Positions 39,211 through 48,621 of a stretch of DNA of 64,000 bases are shown one piece after another. Both the position numbers and the translations under genes were made by a program. Origin of the DNA: Halomonas korlensis (GTDB taxonomy: Bacteria > Pseudomonadota > Gammaproteobacteria > Pseudomonadales > Halomonadaceae). The stretch covers positions 1 through 64,000 of the forward strand of contig NZ_FPBP01000014.1 of assembly GCF_900116705.1 (NCBI RefSeq). The letters run 5' to 3'. The notes under the pieces are model-generated. The model was not told the DNA's origin. It worked only from the letters and a program-made list of their open reading frames with translations, and made no database searches. The number at the start of each line of letters is the position of its first letter. The first letter of the stretch is position 1.

Positions 39211-40698
39211 CTAGCCAAAACCCAGCACCGGCATGGCCAGACCGAATACCACCAGGGTGATGACCAGGATTGCCGCCAGGCTCACCAAGGCGCCCGCACG
39301 CATCATCTCTGCCACGCTCAGCCGACCGCTGCCGAATACCACGGCATTGGGCGGGGTCGCCACCGGCAACATGAAGGCGCAACTCGCCGCCATGGCGACC
39401 GGTACCGCAAGCAGCAGCGGGCTGGCCCCGAGGCTCACCGTCAGCGCGGCAGTCAACGGCAGAATCGCCGCCGCGGTGGCCGTATTGCTGGTCACGTGGC
39501 TCATCAACATCACTACCACCACGACCATCGCCACCATGCTCCAGGTCGGCCAGGCACCGAAGGCCCCCAGCCCCTCGGCCACCGTCGCGGCCAAGCCGCT
39601 GCCCTCGATGGCTGTGCCCAGACTGAGCCCGCCGCCGACCAGCACCAGTACCCCCCAGGGCAGCTGACGGGCGCTGTCCCAGTCCATCAGGAACTGTCGC
39701 TGTTGCCAGCGGGCTGGGACCACGAACAGCAGCAGGGCTCCGATCACGGCGATGCCGGCGTCGCTTAGCGGCACCCCCAGCCAGGTCTCCAAGAGCGGCC
39801 GGGTGACCCAGGCCAAGGCGACGAGGGCGAAAACTGCCGCCACTCGCTGTTCGGGGCGGCTCATGCACCCCAGGTCTTCGGCCTGCTCGCGCAGCATCTG
39901 CGCCACCCCTGGCAGCTCGTTGTGGCTCACCGGGTAGACCCAACGAGTCAGCAGCCACCAGGCGAGCACCAGCAACAGCAGGGCGGGCGGCACGGCCACC
40001 AACATCCACTGGGCGAAGCCGATCTCTATGCCATAGTTGTCGGCCATGAAGCCGGCCAGCAGCGCATTGGGTGGCGTCCCGATCAGGGTGCCCATGCCAC
40101 CGATGTTGGCAGCCAGAGCGATCCCCAGCAGCAGGGTCAAGGCCATGTGGTGGCTGGCGCCCTCCCCGCCCTCCCGCTCCAGCATGGTCAACACCGAGAT
40201 GCCGATAGGCACCATCAGCGCGGCGGTAGCGGTATTGCTGACCCACATGCTCAGCGCCGCCGTGGCGACCATGAAGCCGCCTACCAGCCGATCCGGACGC
40301 AGCCCGGAGAGGCGCAGTACCAGCATGGCGATACGCCGATGCAGGCTCCAGCGCTGGATCGCCTCGGCCAGCAAGAAGCCACCGAGGAAGAGGAAGATCA
40401 GCGGATTGGCATAGGGCGCCGCCACCTGGTCGATGGGCGCCACCCCCGTGAGCGGCAGCACGGCCACCGGCAACAAGGCGGTGACGGCGATGGGAACCGG
40501 CTCCAGCACCCACCAGATCGCCATCCAGGCGGTCAGCGCCGCCACCCGCCAGGCTGCCGTCGAGATGTCTGCCGGCATCTCCATCAGTAACAACACTAAG
40601 AAGGCCAGCGGCCCCAACACTAGCCCCAGCAGGATCTTGAGGCGCGCCAGGCGTGAGGGCGATTCCCCCGGAGCGCTCACGGACGTCGAGTCGGTCAT
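39211..40698 (-). CDS. DASS-family sodium/anion symporter (SLC13-like)
   Basis: 495-residue inner-membrane transporter with about 12 hydrophobic segments. Two SNT motifs mark the DASS family: SNTATAALMVPI and SNTATAAAILPL, one in each half, forming the sodium and carboxylate site. Likely substrates are dicarboxylates such as succinate or malate, or sulfate; the sequence does not decide. ATG 40698 has GGGAGG upstream; the frame opens at 40734. Upstream of the alpha/beta hydrolase on the same strand. Confidence 0.9.
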   Translation of the reverse strand: MTDSTSVSAPGESPSRLARLKILLGLVLGPLAFLVLLLMEMPADISTAAWRVAALTAWMAIWWVLEPVPIAVTALLPVAVLPLTGVAPIDQVAAPYANPLIFLFLGGFLLAEAIQRWSLHRRIAMLVLRLSGLRPDRLVGGFMVATAALSMWVSNTATAALMVPIGISVLTMLEREGGEGASHHMALTLLLGIALAANIGGMGTLIGTPPNALLAGFMADNYGIEIGFAQWMLVAVPPALLLLVLAWWLLTRWVYPVSHNELPGVAQMLREQAEDLGCMSRPEQRVAAVFALVALAWVTRPLLETWLGVPLSDAGIAVIGALLLFVVPARWQQRQFLMDWDSARQLPWGVLVLVGGGLSLGTAIEGSGLAATVAEGLGAFGAWPTWSMVAMVVVVVMLMSHVTSNTATAAAILPLTAALTVSLGASPLLLAVPVAMAASCAFMLPVATPPNAVVFGSGRLSVAEMMRAGALVSLAAILVITLVVFGLAMPVLGFG

Positions 40699-40749
40699 GA
40701 CGCCTCCCTGTCGTCGACTACCCCTAGCATACATGGGCGGTGGATGGCG

Positions 40750-42318
40750 TCAGAGCCAAGGCGCCAGTCCCAGGACTCGACTCAGCCAAGCGCTGAAGTG
40801 CTGCCAGCGACTACCCGGCTCATGCTCGAGACGCACCCGCTCGCCGTCGATCTGCGTCTCCCAGACGATGTTACCGCTACCGTCCAGTCCGACCTCGTAG
40901 CTCAGCGCCGGGGCCATGCCGATCTCAGCCAGTGCGTGGAACTCGGCGGCGAGGCTCTCGCTCTCGGCGAGTACGCCCGTCTCGGTATTCCACCACAGCG
41001 AGCGAGGATCGACATTGAAAGAGCCGACGAATACCTGGTCATCGTCGAAGCCCAGTGCCTTGATGTGCAAGGAGGACATAGGCGAGCCTGAAAGGCCTGC
41101 CGAGTCGTCGGTATCTTCGTGCTCTGCCCGCATCTCGAAGAGCCGCACGCCGCTTGCCAATAGCTCGGGGCGCCTCGCCGCGTAGTCGCCGTGGACCCAG
41201 GGCATGTCGGAGGCGGACAAGGCGTTGGTGATGACATCGATCTGAATGCCGGACTCGGCCAGCTCAACCAGCAGCTGGGTCCCGCGTGCCAGTGGTACGA
41301 AATAGGCAGAGATAATCAGCAATCGCGAGTCGAGCGGCATCACCCGCTCGTGCAGGGCGCCCGCCAGGGTCATCCCGAACGGCGGCCGGCCCGGCACCCT
41401 GATCTTGCCCGGCGGATCCCACAACGCTTCTCCCTTCCCCCAGTGCAGTACATCCGGCAGGGCTTCCTTCGCTGCCACGCCATCGTGCCTTCGCCGCGCC
41501 GGCATGCTGCGCGATGCGTCCCGCTCGGCAGGCCCGGCGCCAAGTTCATCGCGCAGGTGCTGCCAGGCGCCGGCCTCGACGCGCTGGTAACGCCCGATCG
41601 GCTGTGCCAGGCCGTGATTCCAGTAAAGATCGAAGCTCAGCGACAGCGCATCGACCACCGGACCCACCGCCAGCAGGTCAAGATCGGCGAAGTTGCGCGG
41701 GTCACCGGCATTGAAGTACGGATCGCCCAGGTTACGCCCGCCGGTGATCGCCGCCGCGTTGTCGGTGATCCAGAGCTTGTTGTGCATGCGCCGATGCGTG
41801 CGCTGCACGTCGAGCGCCGCGGCCAATACCCAGCTCGCCAGATGTCCACGCCCGAAGGTAACCGGATTGAACACTCGCACCTGGATTTGGGGATGGCTGT
41901 CCAAGGCGGCCAGCCGCGCGTTCTGGCCGACCGCACTGAGATCGTCCAGCAGCAGGCGAACCTGCACACCCCGCTCGGCGGCGTCGAATATACGTCGCAG
42001 CAGCGCGCGGGTGGTCTGGCCTTCGTCGATCGAGTAGGCCTGGATGTCCAGGCGCCGCTCGGCCTCATCCACGAGGCGCGCTCGCACCGCAAGGGCATCC
42101 TCGCCCTCGGCCAGCAGGGCGAAGCCGCTATCACCACCTTCCTCGCGCGACGCCTGCCGCGTCCAGCGCCCCAGGGCGGTCGCCTCGATCTCGGCCGGGC
42201 GCAGCGCGGTAGTATGCTCACGTGTCACCGGGTGAGCCGTGCACCCGGCGATCAGCGCCAGCAGGCAGCAGAGCAGCGCCCGCCCCAGGCCCCACGATCG
42301 TTCAGGCAGAATCATCAA
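40750..42318 (-). CDS. Phospholipase D family lipoprotein (cardiolipin-synthase-like)
   Basis: 522-residue protein with a lipoprotein signal (CLLALIAGC, Cys near 26) and two HKD motifs: MHNKLWITDN followed by GGRNLGDPYF, and LHIKALGFDDDQVFVGSFN. This is the PLD phosphodiesterase arrangement seen in ClsC-like enzymes and in uncharacterised PLD lipoproteins. The lipobox predicts membrane anchoring on the periplasmic side, unusual for a cardiolipin synthase. It overlaps a small membrane protein gene by 17 nt, so the two may work together. Confidence 0.85.
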   Translation of the reverse strand: MMILPERSWGLGRALLCCLLALIAGCTAHPVTREHTTALRPAEIEATALGRWTRQASREEGGDSGFALLAEGEDALAVRARLVDEAERRLDIQAYSIDEGQTTRALLRRIFDAAERGVQVRLLLDDLSAVGQNARLAALDSHPQIQVRVFNPVTFGRGHLASWVLAAALDVQRTHRRMHNKLWITDNAAAITGGRNLGDPYFNAGDPRNFADLDLLAVGPVVDALSLSFDLYWNHGLAQPIGRYQRVEAGAWQHLRDELGAGPAERDASRSMPARRRHDGVAAKEALPDVLHWGKGEALWDPPGKIRVPGRPPFGMTLAGALHERVMPLDSRLLIISAYFVPLARGTQLLVELAESGIQIDVITNALSASDMPWVHGDYAARRPELLASGVRLFEMRAEHEDTDDSAGLSGSPMSSLHIKALGFDDDQVFVGSFNVDPRSLWWNTETGVLAESESLAAEFHALAEIGMAPALSYEVGLDGSGNIVWETQIDGERVRLEHEPGSRWQHFSAWLSRVLGLAPWL

Positions 42319-42541
42319 GATCGGCCCGGCACCGGTCGAGTGCCTTGCGCGCCCGATTTCGCCGGTAGAGTCGCACCAGGGCGATCCATAGCGCCGCCGC
42401 GACCATCGCCGCGAGCGTCCAGCCCTGCCAGGGCCTGGCCGCGTCTCCCATCAGCGTTTCCAGAGTGATGATCAGGATGAAGCCCAGCGCCTGACTGGCG
42501 ATGGCCAGGGCGCGCAGCGTGTCGAAGGAGGATCTGGCCAT
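42302..42541 (-). CDS. Small two-helix membrane protein of unknown function
   Basis: 79-residue protein from ATG 42541 with two hydrophobic segments (about 10-30 and 40-58), then a basic C-terminal tail RLYRRNRARKALDRCRADLDD. I do not recognise a family. Its stop lies inside the start of the PLD lipoprotein gene, which suggests translational coupling. The frame continues upstream to 42676, but that part looks non-coding. Confidence 0.55.
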   Translation of the reverse strand: MARSSFDTLRALAIASQALGFILIITLETLMGDAARPWQGWTLAAMVAAALWIALVRLYRRNRARKALDRCRADLDDSA

Positions 42542-42665
42542 GCAAGCTCCCGCCGGGGTGAGTGACAGCCTCGCACGCGGGCAGTAGGCTAGCCGTCGAG
42601 CCGTCAGTGTAGCGCGGCCACTCGCTGACGCCGACCCCCTACCCCTGCTGGAGCCCCTCCCCGCC

Positions 42666-43466
42666 ATGGATGCCATCGCCCTCGGCCCCGTATTGATTTC
42701 CCTGCCGCGCCTCTATGCCATTGGCGCAGCCCTGCTGCTGCTTGCCGCCAGCGCCTGGCTGCTCAGCCTGCCGCGTGGCGAACACGCTCGCTGGTTCAAT
42801 GGCCTGGTCATCGCATGGTTGGTGGGCGCCCGGCTGGGTCACGTGGCCCTCAACCTCGACGCCTATACCGCCGCACCGCTGGATATTCTCAAGATCTGGC
42901 AGCCGGGCTTTCATGGCCTGTGGGGCATGCTGGCCGCGCTGATCTGGACCGGCTGGGCGTTACGGGCTCACCTGCTGCGACTGATCGGCGGTGCGGCGCT
43001 GGTGATCGGCGCCTCGACCCTGTGGCTGGTGCTGGTGACGCTGGCGCCCCTGGGTGGGGGGATGCCCGTCCAGGCGCTTCCCGACCTGGCGCTCGAAAAC
43101 CTCGACGGCGAACGCGTGGAGCTTCGCTCGTTGCGCGGCGAGCGGGTGGTGCTCAACCTCTGGGCCACCTGGTGCCCGCCCTGCCTGCGCGAGATGCCGC
43201 TACTCGCCGAGGCCGACTCACGCGACGGCGTCACGGTGGTGGTCGTCAATCAAGGCGAAGACCTGTTGCCGGTGGTGCGCTACCTGGACGAACAGGGCCT
43301 GTCGTTTCGCCACGCCCTGCTCGACCCCAAGCAGCGACTCATGGCCCTGCTCGAATCACCGGGCCTGCCGACGACCATGCTCTTCGATACCGAGGGTCGC
43401 CCGGTGGAGCGCCACGTCGGCGAGCTGACCCGCGCCCAGCTTGATAGCTGGCTAGGCCAACCCTGA
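42666..43466 (+). CDS. TlpA-type thioredoxin fused to an Lgt-like membrane domain
   Basis: 266 residues. The N-terminal half (about 1-125) has four hydrophobic segments and GARLGHVALNLDAY with WQPGFHGLWGM, resembling parts of prolipoprotein diacylglyceryl transferase (Lgt). The C-terminal half is a TlpA/ResA-like thioredoxin domain with LNLWATWCPPCLREMPLL (Cys-Pro-Pro-Cys) and the cis-Pro in LPTTMLFDTEG. The expected job is reducing disulphides on the periplasmic face. No cytochrome c or copper genes lie nearby to name a client. Confidence 0.83.
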   Translation: MDAIALGPVLISLPRLYAIGAALLLLAASAWLLSLPRGEHARWFNGLVIAWLVGARLGHVALNLDAYTAAPLDILKIWQPGFHGLWGMLAALIWTGWALRAHLLRLIGGAALVIGASTLWLVLVTLAPLGGGMPVQALPDLALENLDGERVELRSLRGERVVLNLWATWCPPCLREMPLLAEADSRDGVTVVVVNQGEDLLPVVRYLDEQGLSFRHALLDPKQRLMALLESPGLPTTMLFDTEGRPVERHVGELTRAQLDSWLGQP

Positions 43467-43616
43467 CCCCGCCAGGCACGGGAATCGAATCGCCCACCAA
43501 ATCGCCGCCGCCACGCTTAAGCCGTGACCGCCTTTGCGGTAAGATACGTCGCCCCGTCAACGCCACCGTCAAGGCTGGCGGCACGGCGCCACGTTATCCG
43601 CATCCTCCGAGGCATC

Positions 43617-46562
43617 ATGAGCGACTTTTCACCCGGCCAACGCTGGATCAGTGACGGCGAAACCGAACTCGGCCTGGGCACCATCCTCAACGTCGACCCC
43701 CGCAGCGTCACCGTACTGTTCGGTGCCAGTCAGGAAACGCGCACCTACAGCAACCGCCAGGCACCGCTCACCCGGGTGATCTTTGGCAATGGCGACCGCC
43801 TGGAAGCCGCCGATGGCTGGCACCTGACCGTCGATGACAGCAAGGAAGTCGCGGGACTCATCATCTATCTCGGCGAGGATGACCAGGGCGAACGGCGCGA
43901 GCTGCCCGAGGCACGGCTCGCCGACAGCATGCAGTTCGACCAGGCACGAGACCGGCTGCTCAGCGGCCAGGTCGATCGCAACGACTGGTTCGACCTGCGT
44001 TTTCGCACCCTGCACCACTACCATCGCGTCGAACAGAACCCGGCCCTCGGGCTCAGCGGACCGCGCATCGACCTGATTCCCCACCAGCTCTATATCGCCG
44101 ATGAAGTGGCGCGCCGCCATGCCCCGCGCGTGCTGCTGGCCGACGAGGTCGGCCTGGGCAAGACCATCGAGGCCGGGCTGATCCTGCACCGGCTGCTGCT
44201 CACCGGGCGTGCCGAGCGGGCGTTGATCCTGGTGCCGGCAAGCCTCACGCATCAATGGCTGGTCGAACTGCTGCGCCGCTTTGCCCTCGACGTCACCCTG
44301 CTCGACGAGCAGCAGAGCCTGGCGCACGGCGAGACCAACCCCTTCGAGTCCGGCCAGCTGGTGCTGGCAAGCCAGGACTGGCTGTTCGCCAACCCCGAGC
44401 GCCAGGCCCAGGCCGAGGCCTGCGAGTGGGATCTGTTGATCGTCGACGAGGCCCACCATCTCGATTGGCATCCCGAGCACAGCGGCCCCGGCTACCGTTG
44501 CGTGGAACGCCTCGCCGCCCGCGTCCCCGGTATGCTGCTGTTGACCGCCACCCCGGAACAGATGGGACTGACCAGCCACTTCGCCCGCCTGCGCCTGCTC
44601 GACCCGGATCGCTACCACAGCCTCGAGCGCTTCCGCGAGGAAGAGCAGCACTATGTTGAAGTGGCCGAGGCAATCGACGCCCTCGAGTGTCTGCCGCAGG
44701 ACGCCGACGAACGCGTGCGGGTCGCTGCGGTGATCGATGAGCCCGACAGCCTGGCGCTGCTCGATACCCTCGCCGACCCCCAGGCCGGCCCCGAACAGCA
44801 CGTCACCGCCCGCGACCAGCTACGCGATCAGCTGCTCGACCGCCACGGCACCGGTCGGGTGATGTTTCGCAACAGCCGCCGTCATGTGGGCGGTTTTCCC
44901 GAGCGCTGCCTGCATGTCAGCCGTCTCGAGCTGCCCGCTTCCTATCGTCGCGTGCTGCGACGCCTCGAGCGTGACGAGGATTACCTCGACGAGCTCTTGA
45001 TCGAGACCGGCCTCGACCACCCGGACGTGCTCGTCTACCCCGACGTCATGTACCGTGCCCAGCCCCATGACCCTCTGAATACCGAGCCGTGGTGGCAGTT
45101 CGACCCGCGCGTGACCTGGCTGCTGGAGCGCCTGGCCGATACCGGCGAGGATGGGTTCGCCGATGGCAAGGTGCTGCTGATCGCCCATGATCGCGAGACC
45201 GCCCTGGGGCTCGCGGAAGGGTTGCGAGTGCTCGGCGGCCTGCATGCTCCGGTATTCCACGAGGGGTTGTCACTGGTGGAGCGCGACCGCGCCGCGGCCG
45301 CCTTCGCCGATGAGGACGAAGGCTGCCAGGTGCTGGTGTGCTCGGAAATCGGCTCGGAAGGTCGTAACTTTCAGTTCTGTCGCCACCTGGTGATGTTCGA
45401 CCTGCCGCTGCATCCCGACCAGCTCGAGCAGCGCATCGGCCGCCTGGATCGCATCGGCCAACGTCACGCCATTCAGATCCATGTGCCGGTCTTTGCCGAC
45501 AGCCCCGGGGAGCGGCTGCTGCGCTGGTATCGAGAGGGCATGGACGCTTTCAGCGCGCCGCACGGCATCGGCAGCGAGATCTATGCGGCCTTCGGCGATG
45601 CGCTGGCCGAGAGCCTGCTCGACGCGGCGAGCCTCGAGGACGTCATCACCGAAACGCGGATGCTCTTCGAGGCGCGCCAGACCGAGCGCAACGCCGGCCG
45701 CAACCGCCTGCTCGAACTCAACGCCTGTCGCTTCGATCGTGCCGAGGCGGTGATCGACGCAATCCGCGAGCTCGACGAGGACCGCGCCCTGCCGCGCTAT
45801 CTCGACCAGGCGCTGGACATCTTCGGTGTCGACAGCCAGGAGCTCGGCAGAGGCATCGTGCATCTGCAGCCGGGCTCGCACATGCTCGACGGCCTCCCGG
45901 GCCTGGTGCAGGGCGAGGAGGGCTTTTCTGCGACCTACTCACGCTCCCGCGCGCTGGCCCGCGATGACGTCCAGCGGCTCTCCTGGGAGCATCCGCTGGT
46001 TCGCGAGATCATGGGGCGGATTCTCGACGGCGCCATGGGCAATACTGCCCTGGCCCTGCTCAAGCACCCGGCGATTCCCGGCGGTCGGCTGATGGTGGAG
46101 CTGATCTTCAGTACCCACTGCCCGGCCCCCAGGCAGCTTCATCTCAACCGTTTCCTGCCGCCTACTGCGGTGCGCGTACTCCTCGATGAGTCCGGCGCCA
46201 ACCTGAGCGGCAAGGTCTCATTCACCGGCCTGTCGAAGGCCTTGAAGAAAGTCAGGAAGGCTACGGCCCGCGACCTGATCCGCAGCCGTCACGACCAGCT
46301 GCGCGATCTGCTCGATCAAGGTGAGGCGGAGGCGGAGCGCGAACTACCGAGCATCGTCGAGGCCGCACAAAGCCGCATGCGCCGCGAACTGGATAGCGAA
46401 CTGAGCCGGCTGGAAGCGCTGGCCCACCACAACCCGGCCGTGCGCGAGGATGAGCTTAAGGCCCAGCGCGAGGAGCGCGCCGCACTGGACGCCGCCATCG
46501 ACAGCACCCGGCTGCGGCTCGACGCCGTCCGGGTGATCGTGACGGTGGGTGAGGACGACTAA
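43617..46562 (+). CDS. rapA: RNA polymerase-associated ATPase RapA
   Basis: Swi2/Snf2 ATPase that recycles RNA polymerase. 981 residues (E. coli 968). N-terminal Tudor-like domains start MSDFSPGQRWISDGETELGL. The ATPase core has LADEVGLGKTIEAGLI (Walker A) near residue 170, VDEAHHL (DEAH box), LLLTATPEQ and the C-terminal helicase motif QRIGRLDRIGQ. ATG 43617 has GAGG upstream and the family N-terminus; the frame opens at 43524. TTAAGC-N17-TAAGAT upstream may be the promoter. It converges with the next gene, overlapping by 4 nt at the stops. Confidence 0.96.
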   Translation: MSDFSPGQRWISDGETELGLGTILNVDPRSVTVLFGASQETRTYSNRQAPLTRVIFGNGDRLEAADGWHLTVDDSKEVAGLIIYLGEDDQGERRELPEARLADSMQFDQARDRLLSGQVDRNDWFDLRFRTLHHYHRVEQNPALGLSGPRIDLIPHQLYIADEVARRHAPRVLLADEVGLGKTIEAGLILHRLLLTGRAERALILVPASLTHQWLVELLRRFALDVTLLDEQQSLAHGETNPFESGQLVLASQDWLFANPERQAQAEACEWDLLIVDEAHHLDWHPEHSGPGYRCVERLAARVPGMLLLTATPEQMGLTSHFARLRLLDPDRYHSLERFREEEQHYVEVAEAIDALECLPQDADERVRVAAVIDEPDSLALLDTLADPQAGPEQHVTARDQLRDQLLDRHGTGRVMFRNSRRHVGGFPERCLHVSRLELPASYRRVLRRLERDEDYLDELLIETGLDHPDVLVYPDVMYRAQPHDPLNTEPWWQFDPRVTWLLERLADTGEDGFADGKVLLIAHDRETALGLAEGLRVLGGLHAPVFHEGLSLVERDRAAAAFADEDEGCQVLVCSEIGSEGRNFQFCRHLVMFDLPLHPDQLEQRIGRLDRIGQRHAIQIHVPVFADSPGERLLRWYREGMDAFSAPHGIGSEIYAAFGDALAESLLDAASLEDVITETRMLFEARQTERNAGRNRLLELNACRFDRAEAVIDAIRELDEDRALPRYLDQALDIFGVDSQELGRGIVHLQPGSHMLDGLPGLVQGEEGFSATYSRSRALARDDVQRLSWEHPLVREIMGRILDGAMGNTALALLKHPAIPGGRLMVELIFSTHCPAPRQLHLNRFLPPTAVRVLLDESGANLSGKVSFTGLSKALKKVRKATARDLIRSRHDQLRDLLDQGEAEAERELPSIVEAAQSRMRRELDSELSRLEALAHHNPAVREDELKAQREERAALDAAIDSTRLRLDAVRVIVTVGEDD

Positions 46563-47464
46563 CCGAGAATATCGGCCAGCGCCTTGTCGAGGGTCGGGAA
46601 ACGGAATTCGAAGCCGGCGTCGAGCAACCGTTTGGGGCGCATGTCGGCGCCGGTCAACAACAGGCGCGACATCTCGCCGAAGGCCGTTTCGAGCACGATC
46701 GCCGGGACCGGAATGCGTGCCGGACGGCCGAGCTGTTTGGCCAGCGTGCGGGTGAATTCGGCATTGGTTACCGGATGCGGCGCGCTGCCGTTGAAGGGGC
46801 CCTCAAGTGACTCGTTGTCGATCAGAAAGATGATTGCCCGCACCAGATCTTCGCGGTGCACCCAGGGCATGAACTGCTTGCCGTCACCGAAACGACCGCC
46901 GAGCCCCAGCTTGAAAGGGGGCAGCATCTTCTGCAGGCTGCCACCGCCCGCATCGAGCACCAGCCCCAGGCGCAGGATTGCCAACCGCGTGCCGAAGTCC
47001 ACCGCTTCGCTGGCAGCCTCTTCCCAGCGCTTGCAGAGGCGATGCGCGAATTCGTCGTGCGGTGGGGTCTCCTCGGTGACCACGCGATCGCCCTGGTCGC
47101 CGTAATAGCCCATGGCCGAGGCCGACACCATCACCCGCGGCGCATGCCCGCCGCTCGAGTGCAACTGTTCGCAGAGCATCACCAGGTCGCGGGTGATGTT
47201 GACGCGCGAGTCGATCAGCCGCTCTTTCTGATCATCGCTCCAACGATGCGCTGCGATGGGCTCGCCGGCCAGATTGACGATCGCCTGGGGCGGCGTATCC
47301 ACGAAATCCAGGACCGAACGGCGAATGTCGGTCCCGTCGGGTAGCCGATCACGCACCTGCTCGGGCTCCCGTGACACCACCAGCAGGCGATGCCCCGCTT
47401 CCTTGAGCCGCCGACACAGACGCTGCCCGACGAACCCGCTCCCACCGGTGACCAACACGCGCAT
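46559..47464 (-). CDS. TIGR01777-family NAD-dependent epimerase (YfcH-like)
   Basis: 301-residue extended-SDR protein. Rossmann motif VTGGSGFVGQRLCRRL at residues 4-19, then INLAGEPIAAHRW, VSASAMGYYGDQGD, EEAASEAVDFGTRLAILRLG and the C-terminal DUF1731 block, all hallmarks of TIGR01777. The true substrate of this family is unknown. ATG 47464 replaces a frame opening at 47485. It diverges from the FAD amine oxidase, and the shared 89-bp gap holds LitR/CarH-like half-sites, so it is probably part of the same light-responsive regulon. Confidence 0.88.
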   Translation of the reverse strand: MRVLVTGGSGFVGQRLCRRLKEAGHRLLVVSREPEQVRDRLPDGTDIRRSVLDFVDTPPQAIVNLAGEPIAAHRWSDDQKERLIDSRVNITRDLVMLCEQLHSSGGHAPRVMVSASAMGYYGDQGDRVVTEETPPHDEFAHRLCKRWEEAASEAVDFGTRLAILRLGLVLDAGGGSLQKMLPPFKLGLGGRFGDGKQFMPWVHREDLVRAIIFLIDNESLEGPFNGSAPHPVTNAEFTRTLAKQLGRPARIPVPAIVLETAFGEMSRLLLTGADMRPKRLLDAGFEFRFPTLDKALADILG

Positions 47465-47489
47465 AGTGAATCTCCCTCGCCTCAATGCG

Positions 47490-47507
47490 TTATACAGCCG
47501 TTGTACA
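47490..47507. promoter_or_regulatory. LitR/CarH-type half-sites, 11-bp direct repeat
   Basis: TATACA at 47491 and TGTACA at 47502 are direct half-sites of the TnnACA type, with 11-bp spacing like that described for CarH operators. Read on the minus strand, TATAAC (47493-47488) could be the -10 of the TIGR01777 gene. Both divergent promoters would be covered by one bound regulator. Confidence 0.6.
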
Positions 47508-47553
47508 CTTCTGCTAGTCTAGCGGAAAAGCCCACCGACTGTGCGAGCCACGA

Positions 47554-48600
47554 ATGCCATCCTCTTCCGCTACCACCGCAATTATTGGCGCCGGCATCGC
47601 CGGGCTCGCCTGCGCCCGAACCCTGCACGACGCCGGCTGTCCTGTCACGCTATTCGACAAGGGTCGCGGGCCAGGGGGGCGAATGTCCAGTCGTCATTTG
47701 CCCGACGCAGTAGTGGATCTCGGCGCCCAGTTCTTCAGCGTGCGCGATCACGCCTTCCACCAGCAAGTGAATGACTGGCAGAACGCCGGTTGCGTGGCGC
47801 CCTGGCCGCAGACCCTCTGGCAGGCAGAAGACGCGGGCTGGCAGCCGCATCGCGATGCTCTTGAGCGCTTCATCGGCACCCCGCGCATGAGCAGCGTCGC
47901 CCGCCACCTGGCCCAGGGCCTGAACCTTGCGACCGACACCCGCATCGAGCGGCTCGAGCGCGAGGCCAAGTGCTGGTGGCTCATTGATACCCAGGGCGAG
48001 CGCCACGGCCCCTTTGGCCGGGTGGTGATCTCGGCCCCGTCGCCCCAGGCCCAGGCACTCGTCGCTCCCCACGACTCAGCACTTGCCGAGGCTTGCGAGG
48101 CCGTCATCCAACGACCCTGCTGGACGGCGTGGGCACGCTTCGAGACGCCGCTACCGTCCCTGCCCGGCGTTGACGATGACTGGCAGGCCGTGCGCCTGCC
48201 CCCGGGCCCGCTGCGCTTCGTCAGCCGCAACGACCACAAGCCGGGACGCGGCTCACAAGGCGAGAGTCTGAGCCTGCTGGCGCACCTGGAATGGAGCGAG
48301 GCGAACCTGGAGGCCAAGCCCGACGCTATCGCCGAGTTGCTGCTTGCAGCGTTTCGCGCCGCCTTGCCGAGCGGAACCCATCTGCCGAAACCCAGCGCGC
48401 TCGGCGCCCACCGCTGGCGCTATGCTCAGCCCGACGTGTTCGCCCAGGGTGAGGCCGTCAATCGCGATTATCGGCTGTCGCCCGAGGGCCTAGCGCTGTG
48501 CGGCGATGGCTGGCGCGGCCCGCGAGTCGAGGACGCCTGGCTCTCGGGACGCCATCTCGGCGAGGCGCTGCGAGATGCCGACCAACGACACCATCCTTGA
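47554..48600 (+). CDS. FAD-dependent amine oxidase, renalase-like
   Basis: 348-residue flavoprotein. N-terminal FAD motif AIIGAGIAGLACARTL at residues 9-24, followed by FDKGRGPGGRMSSRH and LGAQFFSVRD, which match the renalase-like group of bacterial NAD(P)/FAD oxidoreductases. The C-terminal block YRLSPEGLALCGDGWRGPRVEDAWLSG closes the FAD site. It is the first gene of the plus-strand cluster and lies upstream of the MerR regulator. Bacterial renalases can oxidise misreduced NAD(P)H isomers; whether this one does is not shown by sequence. Confidence 0.86.
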   Translation: MPSSSATTAIIGAGIAGLACARTLHDAGCPVTLFDKGRGPGGRMSSRHLPDAVVDLGAQFFSVRDHAFHQQVNDWQNAGCVAPWPQTLWQAEDAGWQPHRDALERFIGTPRMSSVARHLAQGLNLATDTRIERLEREAKCWWLIDTQGERHGPFGRVVISAPSPQAQALVAPHDSALAEACEAVIQRPCWTAWARFETPLPSLPGVDDDWQAVRLPPGPLRFVSRNDHKPGRGSQGESLSLLAHLEWSEANLEAKPDAIAELLLAAFRAALPSGTHLPKPSALGAHRWRYAQPDVFAQGEAVNRDYRLSPEGLALCGDGWRGPRVEDAWLSGRHLGEALRDADQRHHP

Positions 48601-48621
48601 AGGCGCCTTTCGCCTTGGATG

